Assembly: GCA_944324625.1 (NCBI GenBank)
Contig: CALUWZ010000026.1
Coordinates: 1 to 14,657 of the forward strand
Direction of reading: 5' to 3'
Source of the DNA: an uncultured Mailhella sp.
Lineage (GTDB): Bacteria > Desulfobacterota > Desulfovibrionia > Desulfovibrionales > Desulfovibrionaceae
DNA: 14,657 nt
Part shown: piece after piece, positions 1 through 5,767 of the stretch
How positions within the stretch are numbered: position 1 is the stretch's first letter
Layout of the letters: the number at the start of each line of letters is the position of its first letter
Program-made: the position numbers and the translations under genes
Notes under the pieces: generated by a model
Database searches by the model: none
Seen by the model: the letters and a program-made list of their open reading frames with translations, nothing else
Told to the model about the DNA's origin: nothing

Positions 1-2179
1 CATAGGCCTGCCTGTCTTCTCCGAGCTTTGCGGTATCAATTACATAAATATAACCGCTTCGGCTTCCGGAATTGCTGTACGGAATGCAGTATTCCAATTC
101 CTTGGCGCAGGAAACCCCTGAAGTTCCCGTTGCCCCAAGCGTTTCGCCGATTCCCTGTGCTTCCTGCAAAAAATGCGGATCATTTAAATCATTCTTACTG
201 CTGAAACCACCCATTCGCATGATATCATTCGGCAGGCGGGAATCTCCGCGGAAAACCAATCCGGTAAACGAGTGCACAGGTTTTTGCGTACCGTCAAACG
301 CAGCTTGCTCCCCAATTTTTTCGCTTTTGCCATAATGTTCCCCTTTGGAAAGACCTTTCAGAAAAGCAAACAATTCTTTCTGATTATGAATTTGAGGAAC
401 AGATGTTTCACGCAAAGCCAGCTCTCTTGCCTGCTGTACGGGATCATCCTGAGCAGACTGTACCTCTTCACTTTCAGATGCTCTTTCCGCCTTGGACGCA
501 GCGGCATCCTGCAGTTCCTGAGTCTGCAGGCTGCGGGCATCAACACGCTGCAGCAAAAGTTCCGCCTCCCGCGCAGAAACAGTTCCGCCGTTTTGAGCAA
601 TGTTGATATTATAGCGCAGATCTTCGTCAGACAAAGAAAAATCCTGTATCTGCGATGCAAGCATTTCGGCTGTTTCTCCGAATTTGGATTGTATCTGCAT
701 GGCAACAGGCACGGCTTCGCCTTTAGGGGAAACATCATACGTCAAACTTGCATAGCCTGAATAACGAACGGCATCGGGCAGGTCAAATGTGGAAATATGC
801 ACGCGGACACTGCCGTTTTCCATTCTGTCAAAAGAAATTTTGGTGGCGGAATGTTCTATGATGTTCAAATCCAAAACACTTCCGATTCCTCCGCCGCCCG
901 TACCGAGTATCTGCCTCATGGGTGCCTGAGAAGAGAGATACGCCAGCATCTGAACCTGCTTAGGATCAGCTGTTTCGCCGCCGCATGCCTCCCTGAATGC
1001 CGCCATAATTTTGGCAGAATAGCTTGAAGGCTTGCCGTGAGCATAATTATCTTTGTCATCTTCCGATACAAAAGCAAAATCAATGTCTTTTCCCAAAACA
1101 AAGGTTTGACCTGCCACATTCAATTCGGAAGGTGTGGAAATTTTCTGTTTGTCGGCTCCGGCCACTGTTTCGCGCATTCTTCTGCACACATCGCGGGCCA
1201 TAAGCTGTTCGCCGCTGTAATTGCTTGAATTGGACATTTTAAGACTTTTTTCCGGAAAAGGCAGATCATCCATGGTCATGTTTCGGCGAACCAAAACTTC
1301 ACGGGCATTTTTTAAAGGCATTTCGGCGCAAAGCAAGGCCAAAGCCTTTCCTTTTCCGGGAGCGGCCTGCACCCATTTTTCGGCAACTGCATTATCCACT
1401 GCCTCACAAAATGCCCCCCCTGCCTCCATATTTTTTGGCAAAGGTTCATTAAAAAGCGTTTTCCACACCGTTTCAGCCGTCAATTCCCCTTCAGGCTGAA
1501 TTTGCCGCATCTGCTGCAAAGACTGCAGCAATACCCCTGAATAACAGGATGAAATTTTTAATAATTTTGCAAGGGAAACAACATCGGCATCCAATGCCCC
1601 GTATGCTTTGCTCATGCCTGTTTCTGTAAAATTCCGAATACAAGCCGTCAGTGAGCAGCGTTTTGAAGCAAATTCTTCCATTTTCTGAAGATTTCCGCCC
1701 TGTGCGCTGACCAAAGAAAAATGCTGAAGAAAATCCTCTTTCACGGCATTCTTGAGAGAAGCCATGGCTGAATCGGACAATTTTCCTTTAAATCCGTATT
1801 CATCAGCCATACGGACAAAACTTTCATCAAAGCTGTGCTGAGGATCTATTCCCGACAAAAATTTATCGCGGACATTTAAATTTTTTTGCGTCAGACGGAC
1901 GATATCTTCAAGGGTTTCCCGAACGGCACGAACGGTAAGAGGCTTGTCTTCACCCAATTTCGCATGCAGCTGCGCAGACGCCATATCGGCAACGGCAGGC
2001 CCAAGTTCTTTTTTAATTGTATCAAGAAAAACAGACATGCTTTTATGGTTGGTGGAAGCCCAAACAGGAAGTTTCGTACTTTTCAAGGTATCACCCGAAA
2101 CTTTAATCTTTGCATTGTCATCGCCTGCCATGGAAGCAATTTTGGAAAAATCCGCCAGCGTTATTGTTTTTATATCCAT
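1..2179 (-). CDS. Probable type III secreted effector with C-terminal cholera/pertussis-toxin-like ADP-ribosyltransferase domain (3' end outside window)
   Basis: Seen: an uninterrupted frame of 726 codons from an ATG at 2179 (preceded by AAGGAGG, 6 bases away) to the window edge. The first 380 residues are mostly helical and Ala/Lys/Glu rich, 380-540 looks like a mixed alpha/beta globular domain, and 540-590 is a Gln/Glu/Ala-rich linker. From about 630 the sequence matches the cholera toxin A / pertussis S1 fold: VFRGDSRLP at 642-650 (toxins: YRADSRPP, with catalytic Arg; here R644), then GVSCAKE at 688-694 where toxins have VSTS, then YIYVIDTA near 710-717 (cholera toxin: YIYVIATA). The catalytic Glu of this R-S-E class should fall about 15-20 codons beyond the left edge and cannot be seen. 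Family knowledge: these enzymes transfer ADP-ribose from NAD to host proteins. Secretion through a type III system is inferred from the chaperone gene 54 bases upstream. No signal peptide is visible. The target is unknown. Confidence 0.8.
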   Translation of the reverse strand, partial: MDIKTITLADFSKIASMAGDDNAKIKVSGDTLKSTKLPVWASTNHKSMSVFLDTIKKELGPAVADMASAQLHAKLGEDKPLTVRAVRETLEDIVRLTQKNLNVRDKFLSGIDPQHSFDESFVRMADEYGFKGKLSDSAMASLKNAVKEDFLQHFSLVSAQGGNLQKMEEFASKRCSLTACIRNFTETGMSKAYGALDADVVSLAKLLKISSCYSGVLLQSLQQMRQIQPEGELTAETVWKTLFNEPLPKNMEAGGAFCEAVDNAVAEKWVQAAPGKGKALALLCAEMPLKNAREVLVRRNMTMDDLPFPEKSLKMSNSSNYSGEQLMARDVCRRMRETVAGADKQKISTPSELNVAGQTFVLGKDIDFAFVSEDDKDNYAHGKPSSYSAKIMAAFREACGGETADPKQVQMLAYLSSQAPMRQILGTGGGGIGSVLDLNIIEHSATKISFDRMENGSVRVHISTFDLPDAVRYSGYASLTYDVSPKGEAVPVAMQIQSKFGETAEMLASQIQDFSLSDEDLRYNINIAQNGGTVSAREAELLLQRVDARSLQTQELQDAAASKAERASESEEVQSAQDDPVQQARELALRETSVPQIHNQKELFAFLKGLSKGEHYGKSEKIGEQAAFDGTQKPVHSFTGLVFRGDSRLPNDIMRMGGFSSKNDLNDPHFLQEAQGIGETLGATGTSGVSCAKELEYCIPYSNSGSRSGYIYVIDTAKLGEDRQAY

Positions 2180-2233
2180 GCTGTTCCTCCTTGAGGCTTA
2201 AATTCCTGCTGGTGTCCGATGCCTGAAATACCG

Positions 2234-2713
2234 TTAAATTTTTATTCCGTTATTAAGCAAATCCGACAATGCCTCATTTTCATTTTTGCCGTCACTTGCG
2301 GGATCCGAAAGACGCATTGAATCTGACGGCTGTCCAAGACAAATTCCGCGCCAATACTCTGCCGTATGCATAAAGCGTTCCGCAACATGCAGAAAACTGT
2401 CCGCAGTCAGACTGTCCAAAGACAGCACAATCTGCAGAGTAATAAATTTTTCTTCATTATCAACGGCTAACGATGCTCCTGACGTCATTTGAAAAAAATA
2501 CTGTCCCTGAAGCAGAGCCAAATACAATTTTTCCCTGCCGGCTGCGGGAATTTCTGCCACACAGGTACTCAAAAGCAGCTGCCTGCTGCTTTCAAGAACA
2601 TGAATCATAAGCAAAAAATCCTGCATTTCTGCTGTAAACTGACACTCATTATCCCTTGTCACGGCTTGTGAACCGATTTTTTCACCAAGTGCGGCAATAA
2701 AATTTTCAATCAT
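2234..2713 (-). CDS. Class I type III secretion chaperone, CesT/Tir-chaperone family
   Basis: A 159-residue acidic protein. The start is the ATG at 2713, which has AGGAG 7 bases upstream; a TTG further up at 2755 would add 14 residues but has weaker support. Seen: the family pattern, with an amphipathic N-terminal helix (MIENFIAALGEKIG), a central LYLALLQGQYFFQMTSGASL strand-helix unit, AVDNEEKFITLQIVLSLDSL, and a last helix FLHVAERFMHTAEYWRGI. These match the 'NFF..T.GATLALD...VTLQ..LPL..L....F...LE.FV..AE.WR' layout of class I chaperones. Known role: such proteins form dimers in the cytoplasm and hold the N-terminal chaperone-binding region of one cognate effector unfolded for export. A charged tail of about 30 residues follows the fold. 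It lies directly upstream of the toxin-domain gene on the same strand, so it is very likely that protein's own chaperone. Confidence 0.85.
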   Translation of the reverse strand: MIENFIAALGEKIGSQAVTRDNECQFTAEMQDFLLMIHVLESSRQLLLSTCVAEIPAAGREKLYLALLQGQYFFQMTSGASLAVDNEEKFITLQIVLSLDSLTADSFLHVAERFMHTAEYWRGICLGQPSDSMRLSDPASDGKNENEALSDLLNNGIKI

Positions 2714-2805
2714 GTTCTTCTCCTGTTTACCCCAACTCTGTTGCCGGCAAAACAAATATCTCTTCCAACAAAGTTATCACATCATCTTCATCTATGCCGA
2801 TTCAA

Positions 2806-2835
2806 ATTATATATTGATTTACTGTATACTTTTAA
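2806..2835 (-). promoter_or_regulatory. Possible promoter of the chaperone-effector operon
   Basis: Read on the minus strand, a perfect TATAAT (2806-2811) lies 18 bases downstream of TTAAAA (2830-2835), a 4/6 match to a -35 box. It would give a 5' leader of about 85 bases before the chaperone ATG. The region is very AT rich, so chance matches are common, and an activator-dependent promoter is equally possible. Confidence 0.3.
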
Positions 2836-2873
2836 AAAATTTTTTGCATCATTAAATTTTTTATTAAAAAAAC

Positions 2874-2902
2874 TTGACAGCCAAGCAAAACAAGGGTATA
2901 AA
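2874..2902 (+). promoter_or_regulatory. Strong sigma-70-type promoter of the leader RNA
   Basis: TTGACA (2874-2879), a 17-base spacer and TATAAA (2897-2902): 11 of 12 consensus bases at ideal spacing. Transcription would begin near 2909, reading right into the structured segment and the terminator at 3032-3065. Confidence 0.8.
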
Positions 2903-2908
2903 GTTTTT

Positions 2909-3065
2909 CGTGTTTTGCTGCAGTATATAACTGCACAAACAATTTGTATCTCTATAGTTCAACCGGTCAGAACAAAAGTCTCTGAAACTTTAGATACAAG
3001 TTCAAGTCTTGTTGGAGATGCCAGATATTTGAAAAACAGCAGATTTTCTGCTGTTTTTTTATTTT
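2909..3065 (+). ncRNA. Structured leader or small RNA upstream of the radical SAM gene (orphan attenuator/riboswitch candidate)
   Basis: About 155 bases lie between a near-consensus promoter and an intrinsic terminator, with no plausible reading frame. Visible structure: hairpin TGCAGT/ACTGCA with loop ATATA; an 11-bp helix 2941-2951 with 2992-3002 (one G-U); and, enclosed by that helix, two hairpins, GTTC/GAAC (2957-2960 with 2970-2973, 9-base loop containing self-complementary ACCGGT) and AAAGT/ACTTT (2975-2979 with 2987-2991, 7-base loop). Together they form a three-way junction. A competing pairing ACAAG/CTTGT (2996-3000 with 3008-3012) shares the 3' strand of the long helix. Promoter, junction, alternative stem, terminator and gene is the order of a transcription-attenuating leader. 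A free-standing small RNA fits equally well. I recognise no known family. Confidence 0.5.
3032..3065 (+). terminator. Intrinsic terminator of the leader/small RNA
   Basis: A 12-bp inverted repeat (3032-3043 with 3047-3058, core ACAGCAGA/TCTGCTGT) with a TTT loop runs into an uninterrupted T run followed by ATTTT. It stands about 108 bases before the start codon of the next gene on the same strand. Confidence 0.85.
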
Positions 3066-3173
3066 AAGCATATACGGCAGCCTGCTTTTCCTCCTGCATT
3101 TTTACATAAAATATCCTCTTAACATTTATCCCCATATTGCGTATGGTAATCAAAAATCATAAGGGGACATGCA

Positions 3174-4103
3174 ATGGAACATACATACAAATATTTATTC
3201 GGGCCCGTACCCTCACGCCGCATGGGCATTTCCTTGGGCATTAGCCCCATTCCCGAAAGAACCTGCTCTTATTCCTGCATTTACTGTCAGCTCGGCAGAA
3301 CAAAACACATGCAGTCAGAACGGAAAATGTTTTTCCCCGTACAGGAAATCCTTGACGAATTCATCCATTACCAAAAAAATCTGCAGAAACCTGATGTTAT
3401 ATCCATAGTGGGCGAAGGAGAACCCACGCTGTACAGCGGATTGGAAAAACTGATAGCCGAATTGAAAAAAATTACCGAAATCCCGGTTGCCGTAATTACA
3501 AACGGCTCGCTGCTTTCGGATAAAAACGTGCAGCATGCCCTTATGCAGGCAGATTTTGTTCTGCCTTCCATGGATGCCTGTGACGAAAAAACCTTCCGCA
3601 AAATCAACCGTCCGCATTTTTCCGTCAAATTTGAAGATACCCAAAAAGGACTGATTGAGTTTTCCCATGCCTATAACGGACAATTATGGCTGGAAATCAT
3701 GCTTATTGCCGGCATTAATGACAGTGAGGCCAGCTTGGACGCTTTTGCCGCAATGCTTTCTCAAATCAAATATGACAGGGTATACGTCAACACTCCCGTC
3801 CGTCCTCCTGCAGAAAGCTTTGCCGAATGCCCGAGCAAAGAACAAATCCAAAAAGCTGTGAATAAACTTAATGCCATTTCCATTGACATGCTGAGCGCAG
3901 GAAGTTTTTACAGCGATGATGCCGACGATTACGAAGCAGTAAAAAGCATCTGCAAACGGCATCCCATGAACAGCTTTGAACTGGAAACTTTTCTGACTTC
4001 GCGCAATACTGCGGATATTGCCGCCTTCAAAAAAAGGCTGGAAAACGACCCGCAGTTTTCCTGTGTCGAATACAAGGGAATAGTCAGTTACAGGGTAAAA
4101 TAA
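3174..4103 (+). CDS. Radical SAM protein (COG0731-like Fe-S oxidoreductase), function unknown
   Basis: A 309-residue protein. The start is the ATG at 3174, with AGGGG 7 bases upstream. Seen: the family opening FGPVPSRRMGISLGI at residues 9-23; a CxxxCxxC cluster motif C31-C35-C38 (CSYSCIYC) for the radical-SAM [4Fe-4S] centre, then QLGRT; and GEGEPTL at 80-86, the glycine/glutamate SAM-binding motif. A TNGS strand occurs near 110 and the barrel continues to about 230. The last 50-60 residues (FLTSRNTADIAAFKKRL to the end) look like a small winged-helix-type domain. Members are found in anaerobes and archaea and are often annotated as wybutosine-synthesis-like, but no substrate is established for this type. 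It stands alone, with a terminator immediately after it. No good promoter is visible between 3066 and 3173, so it probably reads from the leader promoter at 2874. Family assignment is sure; function is not. Confidence 0.88.
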   Translation: MEHTYKYLFGPVPSRRMGISLGISPIPERTCSYSCIYCQLGRTKHMQSERKMFFPVQEILDEFIHYQKNLQKPDVISIVGEGEPTLYSGLEKLIAELKKITEIPVAVITNGSLLSDKNVQHALMQADFVLPSMDACDEKTFRKINRPHFSVKFEDTQKGLIEFSHAYNGQLWLEIMLIAGINDSEASLDAFAAMLSQIKYDRVYVNTPVRPPAESFAECPSKEQIQKAVNKLNAISIDMLSAGSFYSDDADDYEAVKSICKRHPMNSFELETFLTSRNTADIAAFKKRLENDPQFSCVEYKGIVSYRVK

Positions 4104-4124
4104 ACCCGGCTCAAAAATTTTTGC

Positions 4125-4150
4125 AAAGCCTGCACCTGCAGGCTTTTTTA
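4125..4150 (+). terminator. Terminator after the radical SAM gene
   Basis: A perfect inverted repeat AAAGCCTGCA (4125-4134) / TGCAGGCTTT (4137-4146) with a tight centre is followed by a T run (GGCTTTTTTATT), 21 bases after the stop codon. Confidence 0.85.
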
Positions 4151-4183
4151 TTGCCCCAAAAGCCATTATGCAAAAACAGCTTC

Positions 4184-4211
4184 TTGACAATATATAAAAA
4201 TGCGATATTGT
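4184..4211 (+). promoter_or_regulatory. Promoter of the cobalamin riboswitch transcript
   Basis: A perfect TTGACA (4184-4189), a 16-base spacer and TATTGT (4206-4211). Transcription would start about 4218, immediately before the first stem of the riboswitch. Confidence 0.65.
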
Positions 4212-4222
4212 TGCAGTAAATT

Positions 4223-4360
4223 TAAGGTTCTGCTTTCAGCAGGTAAATGGGAAGTCAACAACGCTAGACCGTAGCCGTGAAAGGGGACTCTTTTGCAAAT
4301 GCCACTGTGAAAACGGGAAGGCGCAAAAGGGGATAATCCTTGAGCCGGAAAACCAGCCTT
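4223..4360 (+). promoter_or_regulatory. Cobalamin (B12) riboswitch
   Basis: Conserved parts appear in the right order: P1 stem TTAAGG / CCTTGA closing the element, AAATGGGAAG (usual AAAAGGGAA) at 4245-4254, GCCACTGTG at 4301-4309 (usual GCCACTGT), GGGAAGGCGC at 4315-4324, and the B12 box GAGCCGGAAAACCAGCC at 4342-4358 (usual form close to AGYCAGGARACCTGCC). Known role: adenosylcobalamin or a related corrinoid binds the RNA and reduces expression of downstream B12 synthesis or transport genes. Here the next complete gene is cbiL, which fits. Confidence 0.92.
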
Positions 4361-4365
4361 GAATA

Positions 4366-4401
4366 AACTCAAAAACGTTCACGGTTTCTGAACAAGGAGT
4401 T
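4366..4401 (+). promoter_or_regulatory. Possible Shine-Dalgarno-sequestering stem after the riboswitch
   Basis: AACTC (4366-4370) can pair with GAGTT (4397-4401), trapping the AAGGAG at 4394-4399. Between them is a second hairpin, GTTCA/TGAAC (4377-4381 with 4389-4393). The trapped Shine-Dalgarno precedes a short open frame at 4406, so the riboswitch may act on translation here as well as through the terminator just downstream. Confidence 0.4.
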
Positions 4402-4405
4402 ATGC

Positions 4406-4519
4406 ATGAATTCTTTTCCCCAGCAGGGCAATTCCCTGTTTCTTTTTATATTTTCTTATACGGCTCAGTTCTTTCACTTTCGGCGTCCAATCTGCCGATT
4501 ATTTTTTAAAAGCCAATAA
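4406..4519 (+). CDS. Possible 37-codon leader ORF or gene remnant under the cobalamin riboswitch
   Basis: An ATG at 4406 sits 6 bases after a good AAGGAG and opens a 37-residue Phe-rich frame (starts MNSFPQQGNSLFLFIFSY) ending at TAA 4517-4519. An overlapping frame from ATG 4402 gives 35 residues. Neither resembles a protein I know. A terminator hairpin lies inside the frame, so this may be a leader peptide, the stub of a lost B12-regulated gene, or chance. Very uncertain. Confidence 0.2.
   Translation: MNSFPQQGNSLFLFIFSYTAQFFHFRRPICRLFFKSQ
4422..4452 (+). terminator. Riboswitch-associated intrinsic terminator
   Basis: AGCAGGG (4422-4428), loop CAATT and CCCTGTT (4434-4440) pair over 7 bp with one G-U. 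They are followed by a T-rich tract (TTTCTTTTTATATTTT). It lies 62 bases after the B12 box and about 250 bases before cbiL, so it could be the transcriptional off-switch for the riboswitch. Confidence 0.55.
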
Positions 4520-4699
4520 AACAAAGTTCCTGCCATAATTTCCCATATTCTGAACCAATAATATTTTTGCCGAAAACGATCAGGCAGTTTATCGTCACGG
4601 TCATTTCAGCGCATCTGAACACTGTTAATATATTAAGACAATAGAACTTTATCCGCAACAGGCTGTTAACACAGTCAATTTATAAAAAAAGGACATCAC
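4520..4699. other. Non-coding stretch before cbiL with no clear element
   Basis: AT-rich sequence between the riboswitch terminator and cbiL. I found no convincing promoter; TATAAA just before the cbiL ribosome site has no matching -35 box. No reading frame is supported. If cbiL is to be B12-controlled, transcripts must cross this stretch from the riboswitch promoter. Confidence 0.4.
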
Positions 4700-5410
4700 A
4701 TGAAACTTGGCAAACTTTACGGAGTGGGCATCGGCTCAGGAAATCCCGAATATCTGACTTTAAAAGCTTATCGCACCATTAAAGAAGCCGATGCAGTTTT
4801 CACGGTTATTTCCAAAAATGCCAGCGACAGCGTTTCAAAAGCTGTGGTTGAATATACAGAACCGAAAGGAAAAATAGAACTTCTCACTTTCAGCATGGCA
4901 AAAGACAAAACCGTGCGCGAACAGCAGGTTTCAGATAATGCCGATAAAATCCTTGCCGAACTTGAACAGGGCAAAAACGTGGTGTTCGCAACCCTCGGCG
5001 ACGCCATGACTTACAGCACGTTCGGCTATGTTTTTGCCATAATAAAAGAAAAACATCCTGAAATTGACATTGAAATCATTCCCGGAGTCAACTCCTTCAC
5101 TACGCTTGCGGCCCTAAGCAAAACCGTTTTGGCAGAAAACAGGGAAAGCCTTCATGTTGTGCCTTCTTTCAGGGAAGAAGACGTGGAACATGCGGAATTT
5201 CCCGAAAATTCCACCACTATTCTGCTGAAAACATACCGCTCACGCAAAGCCCTTATCGAACGTCTGAAAAAAGAAAAAGAACGCTGTCCGAACCTGCAGG
5301 TCATTTACGGCGAACACTTGGGACTTGAAGGGCAAAAGCTTACCTTTTCTTTGGAAGAAATAGAAAATATCCCTGAAACCTATCTTTCCATGATTATGGT
5401 AAAAAAATAA
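4700..5410 (+). CDS. cbiL: Precorrin-2 C20-methyltransferase (cobalt-factor II C20-methyltransferase)
   Basis: A 236-residue protein of usual family length. The start ATG at 4700 has AAGGA 6 bases upstream. It is a tetrapyrrole (SAM-dependent) methylase: KLYGVGIGSGNPEYLTLKAY at residues 5-24 is the N-terminal loop (usual GVGPGDPELLTLKA), LGDAMTYSTFGYV near 98-110 is the second SAM-site loop, and IIPGVNSFTTLAALS near 129-143 is the third. Known role: adds the C20 methyl group to precorrin-2 or its cobalt form during corrin ring synthesis in the cytoplasm; the anaerobic (cobalt-early) route is likely given the probable anaerobic host. The only B12 gene in the window, it sits downstream of a cobalamin riboswitch and ends at a strong terminator. 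The first loop has Ser for the usual Pro and Asn for Asp, a mild departure. CobI is the aerobic-pathway name of the same family. Confidence 0.92.
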   Translation: MKLGKLYGVGIGSGNPEYLTLKAYRTIKEADAVFTVISKNASDSVSKAVVEYTEPKGKIELLTFSMAKDKTVREQQVSDNADKILAELEQGKNVVFATLGDAMTYSTFGYVFAIIKEKHPEIDIEIIPGVNSFTTLAALSKTVLAENRESLHVVPSFREEDVEHAEFPENSTTILLKTYRSRKALIERLKKEKERCPNLQVIYGEHLGLEGQKLTFSLEEIENIPETYLSMIMVKK

Positions 5411-5439
5411 AATTTGCTTTTCTGCACAGTATACCCATA

Positions 5440-5483
5440 AAAATAAACAGGCATGGAATTAAAATTTCATGCCTGTTTATTTT
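5440..5483 (+). terminator. Terminator after cbiL
   Basis: A perfect 16-base inverted repeat: AAAATAAACAGGCATG (5440-5455) and its complement (5468-5483) around a 12-base AT-rich loop. The symmetric A/T flanks would let it act in both directions. Confidence 0.85.
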
Positions 5484-5582
5484 GATTACCCAAAAAATGC
5501 AGCTCCGTGCTGTCAAAAGAAATGCATAAATCCTGCCATGACATTCCTAAATTCCGGTCGCATAAAATCAGAAAAATAACAC

Positions 5583-5609
5583 TTGACTTTTATGCATTTA
5601 ATAGATAAT
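5583..5609 (+). promoter_or_regulatory. Promoter of the tRNA gene
   Basis: TTGACT (5583-5588), 15 bases, then GATAAT (5604-5609): 10 of 12 consensus bases, with a slightly short spacer. The start would fall about 8 bases before the mature tRNA. Confidence 0.5.
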
Positions 5610-5623
5610 TTTTTTGCTTGCAT

Positions 5624-5699
5624 GGGACCTTAGCTCAGTTGGTAGAGCTACCGGCTCATAACCGGTTGGTCGCAGGTTCAACCCCTGCAGGTCCCACCA
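5624..5699 (+). tRNA. tRNA with anticodon CAU (elongator Met, or Ile2 if lysidine-modified)
   Basis: A 76-base cloverleaf. Acceptor GGGACCT / AGGTCCC (7 bp), D arm GCTC...GAGC, anticodon stem ACCGG/CCGGT with loop CTCATAA (anticodon CAT), variable TGGTC, T arm GCAGG-TTCAACC-CCTGC, discriminator A and an encoded CCA end. G1-C72 pairs, so it is not the initiator. Elongator tRNA-Met and the isoleucine tRNA whose C34 becomes lysidine both read as CAU here; the CTCATAA loop occurs in both types. Confidence 0.95.
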
Positions 5700-5707
5700 T
5701 AAATTTT

Positions 5708-5746
5708 AAGGCCTGCGGATTTTCAAAATCAGCAAGCCTTTTTTTA
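5708..5746 (+). terminator. Terminator of the tRNA gene
   Basis: A long imperfect hairpin, AAGGC-TGC-GATTTT against AAAATC-GCA-GCCTT with single mismatches, is followed by seven Ts. On the opposite strand it lies just after the stop of the nucleotidyltransferase gene, but its T run there is poor. Confidence 0.8.
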
Positions 5747-5767
5747 TACTTAAAAAATCAGACAGCC

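Noticed and set aside
272..760. Overlapping frames on both strands (for example 272-760 plus, 358-738 minus) in the left region
   Set aside because: They are shadows of the 726-codon effector frame, which is open end to end, has a strong ribosome site and encodes recognisable toxin motifs.
2957..2973. Purine-type or c-di-GMP riboswitch for the leader RNA at 2909
   Set aside because: The three-way junction is superficially like the purine aptamer, but hairpin stems are only 4-5 bp and the conserved core bases of either class are absent.
2741..3067. A 108-codon plus-strand frame across the intergenic region
   Set aside because: It would start inside the chaperone leader, crosses the promoter, the structured RNA and the terminator, and has no Shine-Dalgarno. 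Base pairing explains the conserved-looking parts better.
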